46,665 bases of DNA from Bacteroidales bacterium (lineage in GTDB: Bacteria; Bacteroidota; Bacteroidia; Bacteroidales; UBA932): assembly GCA_028708215.1 (NCBI GenBank), contig JAQVZL010000005.1, forward strand, positions 1 to 46,665. The letters run 5' to 3'. The notes under the pieces were generated by a model. The model was not told the origin of the DNA. It searched no databases and saw only the letters and a list, made by a program, of their open reading frames with translations. The position numbers and the translations under genes were made by a program. Positions 25,678-34,652 of the stretch are shown here, piece after piece; position 1 is the stretch's first letter, and the number at the start of each line of letters is the position of its first letter.

Positions 25678-27216
25678 ATGACACAGGAAGATCTATTTAA
25701 GAGTTTAATAGCACATGCTAAAGAGTATGGTTTTATTTTTCAGTCTAGCGAAGTCTATGACGGGCTTAGTGCTGTATATGATTATGGGCAGTTGGGTGTA
25801 GAGCTCAAAAATAATATTAAAAAATATTGGTGGGATGCAATGGTTCGTCTCAATGAAAATATTGTTGGAATAGACTCTGCAATATTTATGCACCCAAAAA
25901 TTTGGGAGGCATCTGGCCATACTACTGCTTTTAATGACCCTTTAATTGACAATAAAGATTCTAAAAAAAGATATCGCGCAGATGTTTTATTAGAAGATTA
26001 TATTACAAAAATTGAAGAGAAGATAGAGAAAGAGATAGTTAAAGGGCGTAAGAAGTTTGGCCATAAATTTGATGAGGCTCAGTTTCGTGAAACCAATCCA
26101 AATGTTTTAAGGAGTAAAAAGAAGGCTGCCGAGGTTACTAGCAGAATGAATGAAGCTTTAGGGAGTAATGATTTAACAGCTGTAAGGCAACTTATTATAG
26201 ATTGCGATATTGCATGCCCTGTTTCTGGTTCAAGAAACTGGACAGAGGTTAGGCAGTTTAATCTTATGTTCTCTACTAAAATGGGAAGTGTTAGCGACGA
26301 TACTAATCTTATTTATCTTCGTCCAGAGACTGCTCAGGGAATTTTTGTAAACTTCTTGAATGTCCAAAAAACAGCTCGTATGAAAATTCCTTTCGGTATA
26401 GCTCAAATTGGGAAAGCTTTTAGAAACGAGATTGTTGCTAGGCAATTTATTTTCCGTATGAGAGAGTTTGAGCAGATGGAGATGCAGTTCTTTGTTCGCC
26501 CAGGAGAGGAGTTAAAATGGTTTGAACATTGGAAAGAGGTTCGTTTAAAGTGGCATAACGCTATTGGCTTAGGAGAAGATAAATATCGTTTCCACGATCA
26601 TGAGAAACTGGCTCACTATGCGAATGCTGCTACAGATATTGAGTTTGACTTCCCTTTTGGTTTTAAAGAGTTAGAGGGAATTCACTCAAGAACAGATTTC
26701 GACTTGGCTCAACATCAGAAATTCTCTGGTAAAAAAATTCAATATTTCGATCCAGAAACCAATGAGAGCTATGTACCATACGTAGTAGAGACTTCTATAG
26801 GGTTAGACAGAACTTTTTTAGCTATATATGCTAGCTCATATTGTCAAGAAAAATTAGAGAGTGGAGAGGAGAGAGTTGTCTTAAGGTTGCCTGCTTTCCT
26901 TGCACCTGTAAAGCTTGCAGTTTTACCATTAGTAAAAAAAGATGGTTTACCAGAGATTGCAAAGAAAATCATGGACAATATTAAGATAGACTTCAATTGC
27001 CAATACGACGAGAAAGACAGCATTGGTAAAAGGTATAGAAGGCAAGATGCTATTGGAACACCTTTCTGTATTACTATTGATCACCAAACTATTGAAGATA
27101 ATAGTGTAACTATTCGTTATAGAGATACTATGGAGCAAGAGAGAGTCTCTGCTAGTGAGGTTAGAGATATAATTGAAAAGAAGGTCTCTCTCCGAACTGT
27201 TTTCGCAAAACTATAA
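25678..27216 (+). CDS. glyS: glycine--tRNA ligase (dimeric type)
   Basis: This is the homodimeric class II glycyl-tRNA synthetase. Class II motif 2 is visible around FRNEIVARQFIFRMREFEQME and motif 3 around ETSIGLDRTFLA. A C-terminal anticodon-binding domain begins near APVKLAVLPL. The 512 residues fit the family. The dihydroorotate-dehydrogenase-like gene follows after 12 bases, so they are probably co-transcribed. Confidence 0.97.
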   Translation: MTQEDLFKSLIAHAKEYGFIFQSSEVYDGLSAVYDYGQLGVELKNNIKKYWWDAMVRLNENIVGIDSAIFMHPKIWEASGHTTAFNDPLIDNKDSKKRYRADVLLEDYITKIEEKIEKEIVKGRKKFGHKFDEAQFRETNPNVLRSKKKAAEVTSRMNEALGSNDLTAVRQLIIDCDIACPVSGSRNWTEVRQFNLMFSTKMGSVSDDTNLIYLRPETAQGIFVNFLNVQKTARMKIPFGIAQIGKAFRNEIVARQFIFRMREFEQMEMQFFVRPGEELKWFEHWKEVRLKWHNAIGLGEDKYRFHDHEKLAHYANAATDIEFDFPFGFKELEGIHSRTDFDLAQHQKFSGKKIQYFDPETNESYVPYVVETSIGLDRTFLAIYASSYCQEKLESGEERVVLRLPAFLAPVKLAVLPLVKKDGLPEIAKKIMDNIKIDFNCQYDEKDSIGKRYRRQDAIGTPFCITIDHQTIEDNSVTIRYRDTMEQERVSASEVRDIIEKKVSLRTVFAKL

Positions 27217-27228
27217 AAATTTAATATT

Positions 27229-28209
27229 ATGTCTGATATATCTGTTAATTATATGGGGCTCAAATTGAGATCTCCTATTATTGCTGCTAGTTCTGGTCTT
27301 ACTGCTCAGCTAAATAGAGTTGCAGAGTTCGATAAAGCTGGAGTAGGGGCTATTGTTGTAAAATCTCTTTTCGAAGAGCAAATTGTAAATGAAGCCCAGT
27401 TTTTAAACGATCAATCTCATGACTATCCAGAATCGGCAGACTATCTGCATCATTATCTAAGGCAAAACTCAATAGATAGGTACCTTAAGTTGGTTAGCGA
27501 TGTTAAAGAGACTGTATCTGTGCCTGTAATTGCGAGTATAAATTGCTATTCAGGAGGGGAGTGGACCTCTTTTGCAAAGAAGATAGAGAGTGCAGGGGCA
27601 GATGGTTTGGAACTCAATATTTATTCGTTGCCTTTAGATATCTATAAATCTTCTACAGATATAGAGAGGGGTTATTTAGATGTAGTTGAGCAAGTTTCTA
27701 AACAAATTAAGATACCTGTTGCTGTTAAAATTGCTTCTACTTTTACTAACCTACCTGGTTTTGTAAATGGGTTGAAGGCCCATGGAGCAAAGGGTGTTGT
27801 AATGTTTAATCGTTTTTATAGTCCCGATATAGATATTAAACGTGTAAGAGTGTTTCCTGCCGATGCTTTTTCTTCTCCTGAAGAGAGCCTTCGTGAATTG
27901 AGATGGATGGGTATAGTTTCGGCTTTAGTCCCTGGAATTGACCTAAGTGCTAGTACTGGTGTTCATAATGGAACTATTGCATTAAAACAGATTCTTGCAG
28001 GTGCTTCTACTGTTCAAATGTGTACTGCTCTATACAAAAAGGGAGCTACAGCTATTTCACAATCTATAGCAGATATCAATCTTTTTATGGATACTCAGGG
28101 TTTTAAATCAGTAGCAGATTTCCAAGGTAAGCTCAACTATGCAAATATTGAGAACCCAGGCAAGTTTGAACGTGTTCAGTTTATGAAAACATTTGGTAAT
28201 GTAAAGTAG
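27229..28209 (+). CDS. dihydroorotate dehydrogenase-like FMN protein
   Basis: The TIM-barrel FMN protein resembles the dihydroorotate dehydrogenase-like group found in Bacteroidetes. It starts SVNYMGLKLRSPIIAASSGLT and has IPVAVKIAST with the FMN-contacting Lys, and ILAGASTVQMCTAL at the phosphate site. It lacks the N-terminal membrane segment of class 2 PyrD. Whether it oxidises dihydroorotate is uncertain; members of this group may have other substrates. Its last 34 bases overlap the end of the convergent histidine kinase gene. Confidence 0.85.
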   Translation: MSDISVNYMGLKLRSPIIAASSGLTAQLNRVAEFDKAGVGAIVVKSLFEEQIVNEAQFLNDQSHDYPESADYLHHYLRQNSIDRYLKLVSDVKETVSVPVIASINCYSGGEWTSFAKKIESAGADGLELNIYSLPLDIYKSSTDIERGYLDVVEQVSKQIKIPVAVKIASTFTNLPGFVNGLKAHGAKGVVMFNRFYSPDIDIKRVRVFPADAFSSPEESLRELRWMGIVSALVPGIDLSASTGVHNGTIALKQILAGASTVQMCTALYKKGATAISQSIADINLFMDTQGFKSVADFQGKLNYANIENPGKFERVQFMKTFGNVK

Positions 28210-29873
28210 AAGGTTGTACCTTTTCCAACTTCGCTCTCTACCCATATTTCCCCTCCTAGAAGCTCTACATAGGCCTTTGTTATAGATAACCCAAGGCCAA
28301 CCCCTTCGTAGTTCCTGTTTAGTGACGTCTCAGCTTGGAAGAACCTGTCGAATATTTTAGATTTAGCTTGAGCACTCATTCCTATTCCTTGGTCTTTAAC
28401 ATAAAATTGGACATAATTGTCTATCTCTTTGTAACCACAACGGATTGTACCTTCGTTAGAGTATTTAATTGAGTTCTTTATGAGATTGTTAAGTATACCA
28501 TAAAGTTTTTCGCGGTCTGTATATAGAACAATATCTTCTTCTGGTGTATCTTGGGAGCGTTCGAGTTTTATCCCTTTATTTACAGACTTTAGTTGGAAAA
28601 AAGATAATATGTTTTTAGTGAGCTCTTTGAGAGAAACAGGAGATGTAACTACCTTCTCTTGACCCGACTCTATTTTAGAGATATTGATTATGTCATTAAT
28701 CATCATCATCATTCTCTCTCCGCTACTTTGGATTATCTCTATATATTGTTTTTTTTGTTCATCTGTAACTGAGTTATCTTTTAATAGTTCTGTAAATCCA
28801 AGTATGCCGTTCATTGGAGTCCATATTTCGTGGCTCATATTAGCAATAAATTGGGATTTTAGCATATCGGCATTCTCGGCATGCTCTTTAGCCGATTTCA
28901 GTTCTATTTTTTGGTCAATATAACGTTTGAAAAGTAGTGCTATATTAGAGAATTCGCTTGACGAACTTTGAAGCTTGGCTATATCGTCGCTCTCTTCACT
29001 TTCAAATATTTTTTCGACTAAAGTTAGAGGCTTTATTACCCAGTTCTTTATTGATTGACGTAAGATAATCCATATAATGAGTATAGAGGTTAACACTATA
29101 AGAAACATGTAAAGAGAAATTTGGTCATATAGCCTGCAAGCATAATTCTCTTTAATAAACCATATACCTCCAATATGTTGCTCTTTCCAGTCTTTAAATT
29201 TATAGTAGGTATATAGTTTTTTGTAGTTTTTTTTTAAACAGGTCTCTTTTTCTGGCAACTTCTCTATTGTAGAAAATTTAGAGGTGGTGGTTTTGAAAAA
29301 CTCTGGATTACTTTGCTCTTCCCAAAGTTTACCAAAAATTAAATATCCGTTAGGTTCTGTTTGTTTTAAATGAATGTCGTTAGTTTGGTGTACCGAGGCA
29401 GAGAAAATCTTTATAAAGCCACTCTTTGTCTTAGAGAAGTATGTTAATGTTTTCTCTTTAGAGAGCCTTTGCAGTACTTCTCTATTTGTAACGTTAGGTA
29501 TATTTAAAGTGTCTGAATTGTAGTTGTATAGCAACTGATAGTTTTTATCATATACAGATACATAGTTAAAATCGTATTTTTGCAGTATTGGAGTGATATT
29601 AGCTTTAATCCATTCTAGTGTTGTGTTATTATTAAGGGCATTGGCAAAATTGTCCCAATATGCATAGTCTAAAATGACTTGCTGCATTACTCTTTGTTTA
29701 AGATCAAAAAGAGAGTTTATTTCATTTGTAAAGGCAGATTGGGACTTTTCAAAAATAATTTTTGCTTGCTTGCGATGTAAAGTAACTATTGCTATAGATA
29801 ATAAAAGTAGAATCACCCCTGAATAGGTAATCATCAATATAAATTTGGAGTATATACTTTTTCTTTTGATCAT
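28176..29873 (-). CDS. membrane sensor histidine kinase with CHASE4-like domain
   Basis: Two membrane helices (about 12-31 and 253-272) bracket an extracytoplasmic domain whose LDYAYWDNF (68-76) is typical of CHASE4 sensors. A linker/coiled-coil leads to the HisKA domain with the phospho-acceptor His348 in SHEIWTPMNG, and an HATPase_c domain with NLIKNSIKYS and GVGLGLSI. Trp351 replaces the Arg of the usual HEIRTP. There is no receiver domain and no response regulator gene beside it. The ligand is unknown. It starts 20 bases after the end of a truncated metallo-hydrolase gene. Confidence 0.9.
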   Translation of the reverse strand: MIKRKSIYSKFILMITYSGVILLLLSIAIVTLHRKQAKIIFEKSQSAFTNEINSLFDLKQRVMQQVILDYAYWDNFANALNNNTTLEWIKANITPILQKYDFNYVSVYDKNYQLLYNYNSDTLNIPNVTNREVLQRLSKEKTLTYFSKTKSGFIKIFSASVHQTNDIHLKQTEPNGYLIFGKLWEEQSNPEFFKTTTSKFSTIEKLPEKETCLKKNYKKLYTYYKFKDWKEQHIGGIWFIKENYACRLYDQISLYMFLIVLTSILIIWIILRQSIKNWVIKPLTLVEKIFESEESDDIAKLQSSSSEFSNIALLFKRYIDQKIELKSAKEHAENADMLKSQFIANMSHEIWTPMNGILGFTELLKDNSVTDEQKKQYIEIIQSSGERMMMMINDIINISKIESGQEKVVTSPVSLKELTKNILSFFQLKSVNKGIKLERSQDTPEEDIVLYTDREKLYGILNNLIKNSIKYSNEGTIRCGYKEIDNYVQFYVKDQGIGMSAQAKSKIFDRFFQAETSLNRNYEGVGLGLSITKAYVELLGGEIWVESEVGKGTTFYFTLPNVFIN

Positions 29874-29893
29874 CTACTTTAGTTTTAGATATC

Positions 29894-30448
29894 TTAGAAT
29901 GAGACAAGATATAATGATTCGCAAATTTGAGTAATTTGTTCCGTTGGAAAAACCACCCTTTCTGGATCGATTATTAACTCTCGGCCTATTTTTATTTCGT
30001 TACCACTAGTTAAATCTTGGTTTGTTGCCACCTCGCTATTAAATAACTCTTTTGGTACTCCAATATAGCGGCCGTGATTGAACTTCTCTAAAAGAGCCTC
30101 TTGTTTGATATAAATCTTTGCCGTTTTATTTATCTCAAGAAATCTCTCTAACCCACCAGTATGATCATAATGGCCATGACTAATAATCACAGTATCAATT
30201 TCCTTAAGATCTATTCCTAGATTATGAGCATTTTGAGCGAAAATAGAGCTCTGTCCACAATCAAACAAAATTTTATTTACAGCTCTTTTGAATATATTGT
30301 TGCCTACCTTTTGAGAAAGAATATTCCTGTCCAAATCAATCGCGTTTTGATTTAATGCATTGCCTACCTCAATATAAAATGAGAGCCCATGCTCAGCTAG
30401 TAAATTCCTGGGGTATACTAAATTGTCTACGAGTGTTGTAATTTTCAT
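29894..30448 (-). CDS. metallo-beta-lactamase-fold hydrolase, C-terminally truncated
   Basis: The N-terminal half is a metallo-hydrolase with the metal motif HGHYDH at 91-96, preceded by VNKILFDCG. Full-length relatives have about 250-280 residues with further metal-binding His and Asp; this one stops at 184 residues, right after the segment SLYLVSF. The last ligand residues are therefore missing. Residues about 30-56 also look like an insertion relative to the usual LYIE-to-KILFD spacing. The histidine kinase gene begins 20 bases further on. Probably a decaying gene; a functional short protein is unlikely. Confidence 0.7.
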   Translation of the reverse strand: MKITTLVDNLVYPRNLLAEHGLSFYIEVGNALNQNAIDLDRNILSQKVGNNIFKRAVNKILFDCGQSSIFAQNAHNLGIDLKEIDTVIISHGHYDHTGGLERFLEINKTAKIYIKQEALLEKFNHGRYIGVPKELFNSEVATNQDLTSGNEIKIGRELIIDPERVVFPTEQITQICESLYLVSF

Positions 30449-30624
30449 TGCTTTAATTTAGGGTTTATTGAGTTTAGCATTAAGTGAGATTGAGAATCAC
30501 TCAAAGAGATTTGAATGTACGAAAATAGTGAAATTGTGGGCCAAATGAAAATGGAGCTATTAACCTCCCATATTTTATCGCTTTTAAAACTTTCAAAACC
30601 TATAAGACTCCACTTTTAGAAATA

Positions 30625-30655
30625 TTGGTAATTTGTGAAAGGGTTTGTATTTTTG
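30625..30655 (+). promoter_or_regulatory. promoter (TTG, 20 bases, TATTTTTG)
   Basis: TTG at 30625-30627 and TATTTTTG at 30648-30655 with 20 bases between match both consensus halves. It would give a leader of about 55 bases before the ATG at 30718. Confidence 0.68.
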
Positions 30656-30717
30656 CACTTCAATGACATTAATATAGAGTTTTGCATACTCTATATTTAA
30701 AAAATAGAGGAATTATT

Positions 30718-31704
30718 ATGGAAGTAATATTGATTAGTGGTATATTTCTGTCATTCTTTATCGCTTTTTTACTGCTGACTAAAAAGAATAAAGCACTAAC
30801 CGATAAGATACTCTCTATTTGGCTAACCATTATTGGTATTCATTTATTGGGTTACTATTTTAATTTAATAGGGTGTTGGCAGATTTACCCACATCTCATT
30901 GGTACCACTGTTCCTTTTCCTCTACTTCACGGGCCAATGCTATTTTTATACACTCTATATTCCTTACGCAACGATCAAAAAGTACGGACGATTGATTACT
31001 TGCATTTTATTCCAGCTATTGCAGCATATTTATATATGTTTAACTTTTTTTTCTTTTACACAACAGAAGAAAAAAAGATGTTAGATAGAGGAGAAATAAC
31101 AGACTTCAGCGTTTTCGCCTTGGTTTTGCTTGTAGTAATTCTAATATCAGGTATAAGCTACTCCATTCTATCTTACCAACTTACTCGTAAGCACCAGCGC
31201 AAAATTGACAACTGTTTTTCTTATAATGAAGGGATTAACATTAAATGGTTGCACAATTGTATTTTGAGTATAGGAGCCCTCTTTTTCTCTGCTATAATAA
31301 TTGTTGTATCACGCGATGCGTTTGGAGTTCAGTTTTCATTTAATGCAGATTATATTATTTACCTTATAATCATTGGATTTGTTTTTTATATAGGATATTT
31401 TGGGATCAAACAAGAAAATATTTTTACAAACAATTCAATGCCAACAAACTCAGGTACAGAGAAAGCTGAATCACTTGAAAAGTATAAAAATTCAGGCATG
31501 GTAAAGGATGTTGCCAGTAAATTGTATGCAACATTGCTAAAAACTATGGATGAACAAAAGCCCTATCTAGACCCCCAACTCAGCTTGTCTAGATTGGCTA
31601 AACTACTGGATATATCACCAAACCTGCTTTCGCAGATAATCAATCAGGAGGCACAGGTTAACTTTCATGATTTTGTAAATAGTTATAAATTTCAGGAATA
31701 TTAA
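30718..31704 (+). CDS. AraC-type membrane regulator, C-terminally truncated
   Basis: The N-terminal part has about seven hydrophobic helices. It is followed by the first half of an AraC HTH domain: SLSRLAKLLDISPNLLSQIINQ and NFHDFVNSY. AraC proteins of this membrane-bound Bacteroidetes type continue for another 60 or so residues with the second HTH; here a stop follows KFQEY at once. The ATG at 30718 (MEVILISG) is preferred over one at 30682, which would add 12 hydrophilic residues before the first helix. The downstream DNA encodes a CPBP protease fragment in another frame. DNA binding is probably lost. Confidence 0.75.
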   Translation: MEVILISGIFLSFFIAFLLLTKKNKALTDKILSIWLTIIGIHLLGYYFNLIGCWQIYPHLIGTTVPFPLLHGPMLFLYTLYSLRNDQKVRTIDYLHFIPAIAAYLYMFNFFFFYTTEEKKMLDRGEITDFSVFALVLLVVILISGISYSILSYQLTRKHQRKIDNCFSYNEGINIKWLHNCILSIGALFFSAIIIVVSRDAFGVQFSFNADYIIYLIIIGFVFYIGYFGIKQENIFTNNSMPTNSGTEKAESLEKYKNSGMVKDVASKLYATLLKTMDEQKPYLDPQLSLSRLAKLLDISPNLLSQIINQEAQVNFHDFVNSYKFQEY

Positions 31705-31735
31705 ACATGAATACATTCTTATTGCATTTTTTCTG

Positions 31736-32158
31736 ATGCTGTTTAGTATCCTTTGTGCTCAGGCAATATCCCTCTTTTTTGGATATAGTGCAAGTCAGTT
31801 TGAATTGCGAGGTTCATTTACTTTTACCTCTGCACTATTTCCTGTTTGGTTTTTGTTGATTGCATCTCCAATGCTTGAGGAGTTGGCATGGCACTCTTAC
31901 GGAACCGACAGCCTGGTTTCGCGTTTTAATTTATTTAATGCCTCGCTTATATTTGCAGTTTATTGGGCGTTTTGGCATTTTCCGTTGTCGTTTATTAAAG
32001 ATTACTACCATAGTAATCTTGTAGAATCGGGCACGCTCTATTCCATCAATTTTGTGGTGAGTTTGATTCCATTTGTTTTAATTATGAATTGGTTGTATTA
32101 CAAAACGAACAGAAATATACTACTGCCTATTGTTTTTCAAGTGTATATAAATCATTGA
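31736..32158 (+). pseudogene. CPBP/CAAX-protease-like membrane protein fragment
   Basis: The 140 codons encode the middle of a CPBP-family (Abi/CAAX prenyl protease-like) protein. The motif LEELAWHSYG corresponds to the EExxxR motif (His in place of Arg), and FWHFPLSF holds the second-motif His. Full-length members have roughly 250-300 residues. The N-terminal helices are missing, although the frame is open upstream to at least 31685 (IKHEYILIAFFL), overlapping the end of the AraC gene. The C-terminus stops abruptly after PIVFQVYINH. Both ends appear lost. Confidence 0.7.
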
Positions 32159-32201
32159 TGGTAAAAAACTGCATTACTCTAAAATTATAAAAATTAATAA
32201 A

Positions 32202-33035
32202 ATGAAGTACTTTTTTTTAACACTCTTGTGTGCAATTATTATTTTTTTTGCTATTTGCTGGATATCTCACTCTGTTTTTAATAGGAGAATATTAAATGAG
32301 ATTTCTGAGATGAGAGGGGAATCAGATAGTTATGCAACCTCTAAAGTAAGATTGGAACAACTTTTTGAGTTACCACTGCCTGTCTCTAATTGGTTGAAAA
32401 GTTCGGGAGTTGTGGGTAAAGAAAAAATCTATTTTGTTTGGCTAAAACAAGAAGCCAAAATGAAAATGAATCCAGAACAGCAGAAGTGGAACAGTATCAC
32501 AGCCGAGCAGTGTTTTTCCATAGAAGCTCCTGCTTTTATTTGGAAAGTGAAAATGAACATATTACCATTTCTCAAAATAATTGGGAGGGATAAATTTTTT
32601 GACGGAAAAGGGGAAATGCTAATAAAAATATTTTCTCTTTTTAATGTTGTAAACGAAAAAGGAGTAAAGATGGATGAGGGTACTTTACAGCGTTATTTAG
32701 GTGAAATTGTTTGGTTCCCAACTGCTGCATTGAGCTCATATATCACTTGGGAAGAGATTGATGCTTTCACAGCAAAAGCAACAATGGAATACATGGGAAC
32801 AAAAGGGTCAGGAACCTTCCATTTCAATAAAAAAGGTGATTTTATCAGATACAGTGCCCTACGCTACAAAGGCAACGAGCCAAATGCAAAACGTCATGAA
32901 TGGGAAATTAACGTGAGCGAACATGCAGTTAAGAATGGCGTAAAAATTCCTGTAAAAATGGCAGCTACTTGGAAGCTAGATGAAGGTGACTGGACGTGGT
33001 TGGATCTTGAGGTTAAGGAGATTAGATACAATTAA
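32202..33035 (+). CDS. DUF6544/DUF6920-like membrane-anchored protein
   Basis: The 277-residue protein has one N-terminal hydrophobic segment (about 3-22) and a soluble domain. The pattern LPLPVSNWLKSSG, ITAEQCFSIEAPAFIWKVKMN, GKGEMLIKIFSLF and LQRYLGEIVWFPTA is characteristic of the DUF6544 (also called DUF6920) family. No function is known. It appears complete. It lies 43 bases after the CPBP fragment and probably belonged to the same transcript. Confidence 0.75.
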   Translation: MKYFFLTLLCAIIIFFAICWISHSVFNRRILNEISEMRGESDSYATSKVRLEQLFELPLPVSNWLKSSGVVGKEKIYFVWLKQEAKMKMNPEQQKWNSITAEQCFSIEAPAFIWKVKMNILPFLKIIGRDKFFDGKGEMLIKIFSLFNVVNEKGVKMDEGTLQRYLGEIVWFPTAALSSYITWEEIDAFTAKATMEYMGTKGSGTFHFNKKGDFIRYSALRYKGNEPNAKRHEWEINVSEHAVKNGVKIPVKMAATWKLDEGDWTWLDLEVKEIRYN

Positions 33036-33150
33036 ATTAACTCAATTCTAAAATTGAATCATTTAATGCTAAAATTTATGCGTAAAATTTCTATCCCCCA
33101 ACTTTTGTTCGTGATCCCCGATTGGTTGCCAGTTGAAAATATCGATAAAA

Positions 33151-33190
33151 TAAAAAAGGTGTTAAAAAGAAATTTTTAACACCTTTTTTA
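33151..33190. terminator. perfect 18-bp hairpin terminator (bidirectional)
   Basis: The arm 33151-33168 is fully complementary to 33173-33190 with a GAAA loop. A and T runs at the outer ends allow termination both for the plus-strand DUF6544 gene and for the minus-strand tRNA-Pro, whose 3' end is 3 bases away. The stretch 33036-33150 before it holds only a short repeat (33108-33124). Confidence 0.88.
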
Positions 33191-33192
33191 TG

Positions 33193-33266
33193 TCGGGGTA
33201 CTCCGACTCGAACGGAGGACCCCCTGCTCCCAAAGCAGGTGCGCTAGCCAACTGCGCCACACCCCG
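33193..33266 (-). tRNA. tRNA-Pro (anticodon TGG)
   Basis: A 74-base cloverleaf: acceptor CGGGGTG/TACCCCG, D loop AGTTGGCTA, anticodon stem CCTGC/GCAGG around TTTGGGA (anticodon TGG), T loop TTCGAGT, discriminator A. CCA is not encoded. The terminator follows at once. Confidence 0.97.
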
Positions 33267-33309
33267 AAAATAATTTTAAGAACGTTCCCCTCGTATTTCA
33301 AAGGGAGTG

Positions 33310-33339
33310 CAAAGATAAACAGTTTTTCGAAAAGTCCAA
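33310..33339 (-). promoter_or_regulatory. promoter of tRNA-Pro (TTG, 19 bases, TATCTTTG)
   Basis: Minus-strand TTG (33337-33339) and TATCTTTG (33310-33317) with 19 bases between. The decamer TATCTTTGCA is shared with the tRNA-Ser promoter. Confidence 0.68.
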
Positions 33340-33443
33340 AAATTATTTAATAAGAGTAGAGTTATGCGCTATTTTAATTATATTTACCTTATATATTTCC
33401 TTTGATTTCTTACTTAAATATGTTAATTATGACTCCACCTAAA

Positions 33444-34601
33444 ATGCTTTTAAACATCTATTTTAAGAGAATCTTTTTGGTTTTTCTGTTGGTTTTTAGT
33501 TTGGTTGCTTGTAAAAAGCAAGATGATAACAACAAAAAGGTATGGGCCTGGATGTCTGGTAAAACAACAATGACTCCAGATAAGTGGGATCACTATTTCT
33601 CTGAGGCATCTAATGCAGGTATAGATGCCATTATTTTAGAGTGTCACGGTGGGTACCCAGAGGTGTTGGGCGATTCTACTTCGTTTAGAGATAGTGCTGC
33701 TATCTTTATTATTGAAACAGCATTGCAATTTTCTCAAAAGTATGATATTGAACTGCATGCTTGGATTTGGACTACTAATAGAACAGAGATGAGTCTTAGA
33801 AATGCTCACCCAGAATGGTATCAGGTGAATGCTTTGGGCGAATCTTGTTTGGACATTAAACTCTATAACAGAGAACACTACCGTTGGCTTTGCCCATCTC
33901 GGCCTACCACTATTCAATATTTAAAGGAGCGGGTTTCTGAATTGGCTCAAATTGAGGGTTTGGCTGGTGTTCATTTAGACTTTATACGTTACCCCGATGC
34001 TATTTTACCTTATGGATTGCATGAGTCCCGAAATGTTGTTCAAGATAAAGTATATCCTTTGTGGGATTTTTGTTATTGTGAGGTTTGTAGGACTAAGTTT
34101 AAGGAGCTAAGTGGGATTGATCCAATGGATTTAGAAGACCCTACATCTAACCAAGAGTGGATGCAGTATAGGTGGGACGCTCTTGCCAATATGGCTAGTG
34201 AGGTGGCCGCCCAGATTAAGGTATATGGAAAAGTCTCTTCTGCTGCAGTTTTTGCTTCACCAGAGGAGTCTAAAAAGCTTGTCAGACAAGATTGGGCTAA
34301 TTTTAAAAATGTGGATGTTTTTTTACCTATGATTTATCATAAATTCTATGGGTGGGAAGATGAGTCGGTTTTGACGGCTACTCGTGAAGGAGTAGAGGCT
34401 CTAAAGACTGCAGGAAACCAAGGGGTTTTAACGTCTGGTCTGTTTGTGGGGCATGTACCAGCAGATAGGATTTCGGAATTTTTCGGTTACGCTCGTGAGG
34501 GTGGTTCAAATGGGGTTTGCCTCTTCTCTTTGGAGGGAGTAGATAGAACTCCTGGCTATTGGGTAAAGTTAAAGGAAGCTATAGCAGAGTTTAAGCAGTA
34601 G
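33444..34601 (+). CDS. glycosyl-hydrolase-like family 10 (DUF187-type) lipoprotein
   Basis: The protein resembles the GHL10/DUF187-type TIM-barrel proteins that act on glycans or peptidoglycan-related substrates. It shows KVWAWMSG near the start of the domain, AWIWTTNR, GLAGVHLDFIRYP and VFLPMIYHKF. The Asp in HLDFIRYP is a likely active-site residue of this fold. From the ATG at 33444 a signal peptide ends in the lipobox LVAC (Cys23), so it is a lipoprotein. Earlier ATGs at 33402 and 33429 would extend the leader needlessly. Substrate unknown. Confidence 0.82.
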   Translation: MLLNIYFKRIFLVFLLVFSLVACKKQDDNNKKVWAWMSGKTTMTPDKWDHYFSEASNAGIDAIILECHGGYPEVLGDSTSFRDSAAIFIIETALQFSQKYDIELHAWIWTTNRTEMSLRNAHPEWYQVNALGESCLDIKLYNREHYRWLCPSRPTTIQYLKERVSELAQIEGLAGVHLDFIRYPDAILPYGLHESRNVVQDKVYPLWDFCYCEVCRTKFKELSGIDPMDLEDPTSNQEWMQYRWDALANMASEVAAQIKVYGKVSSAAVFASPEESKKLVRQDWANFKNVDVFLPMIYHKFYGWEDESVLTATREGVEALKTAGNQGVLTSGLFVGHVPADRISEFFGYAREGGSNGVCLFSLEGVDRTPGYWVKLKEAIAEFKQ

Positions 34602-34652
34602 CCTGTTATTACGCTAATTGATAGATCTTCAATTATTTACCTGACTTTGAAT

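Noticed and set aside
30718..32158. AraC and CPBP frames as one frameshifted gene
   Set aside because: They belong to unrelated families, and the missing HTH half is not encoded in any frame, so this is a junction and not a frameshift.
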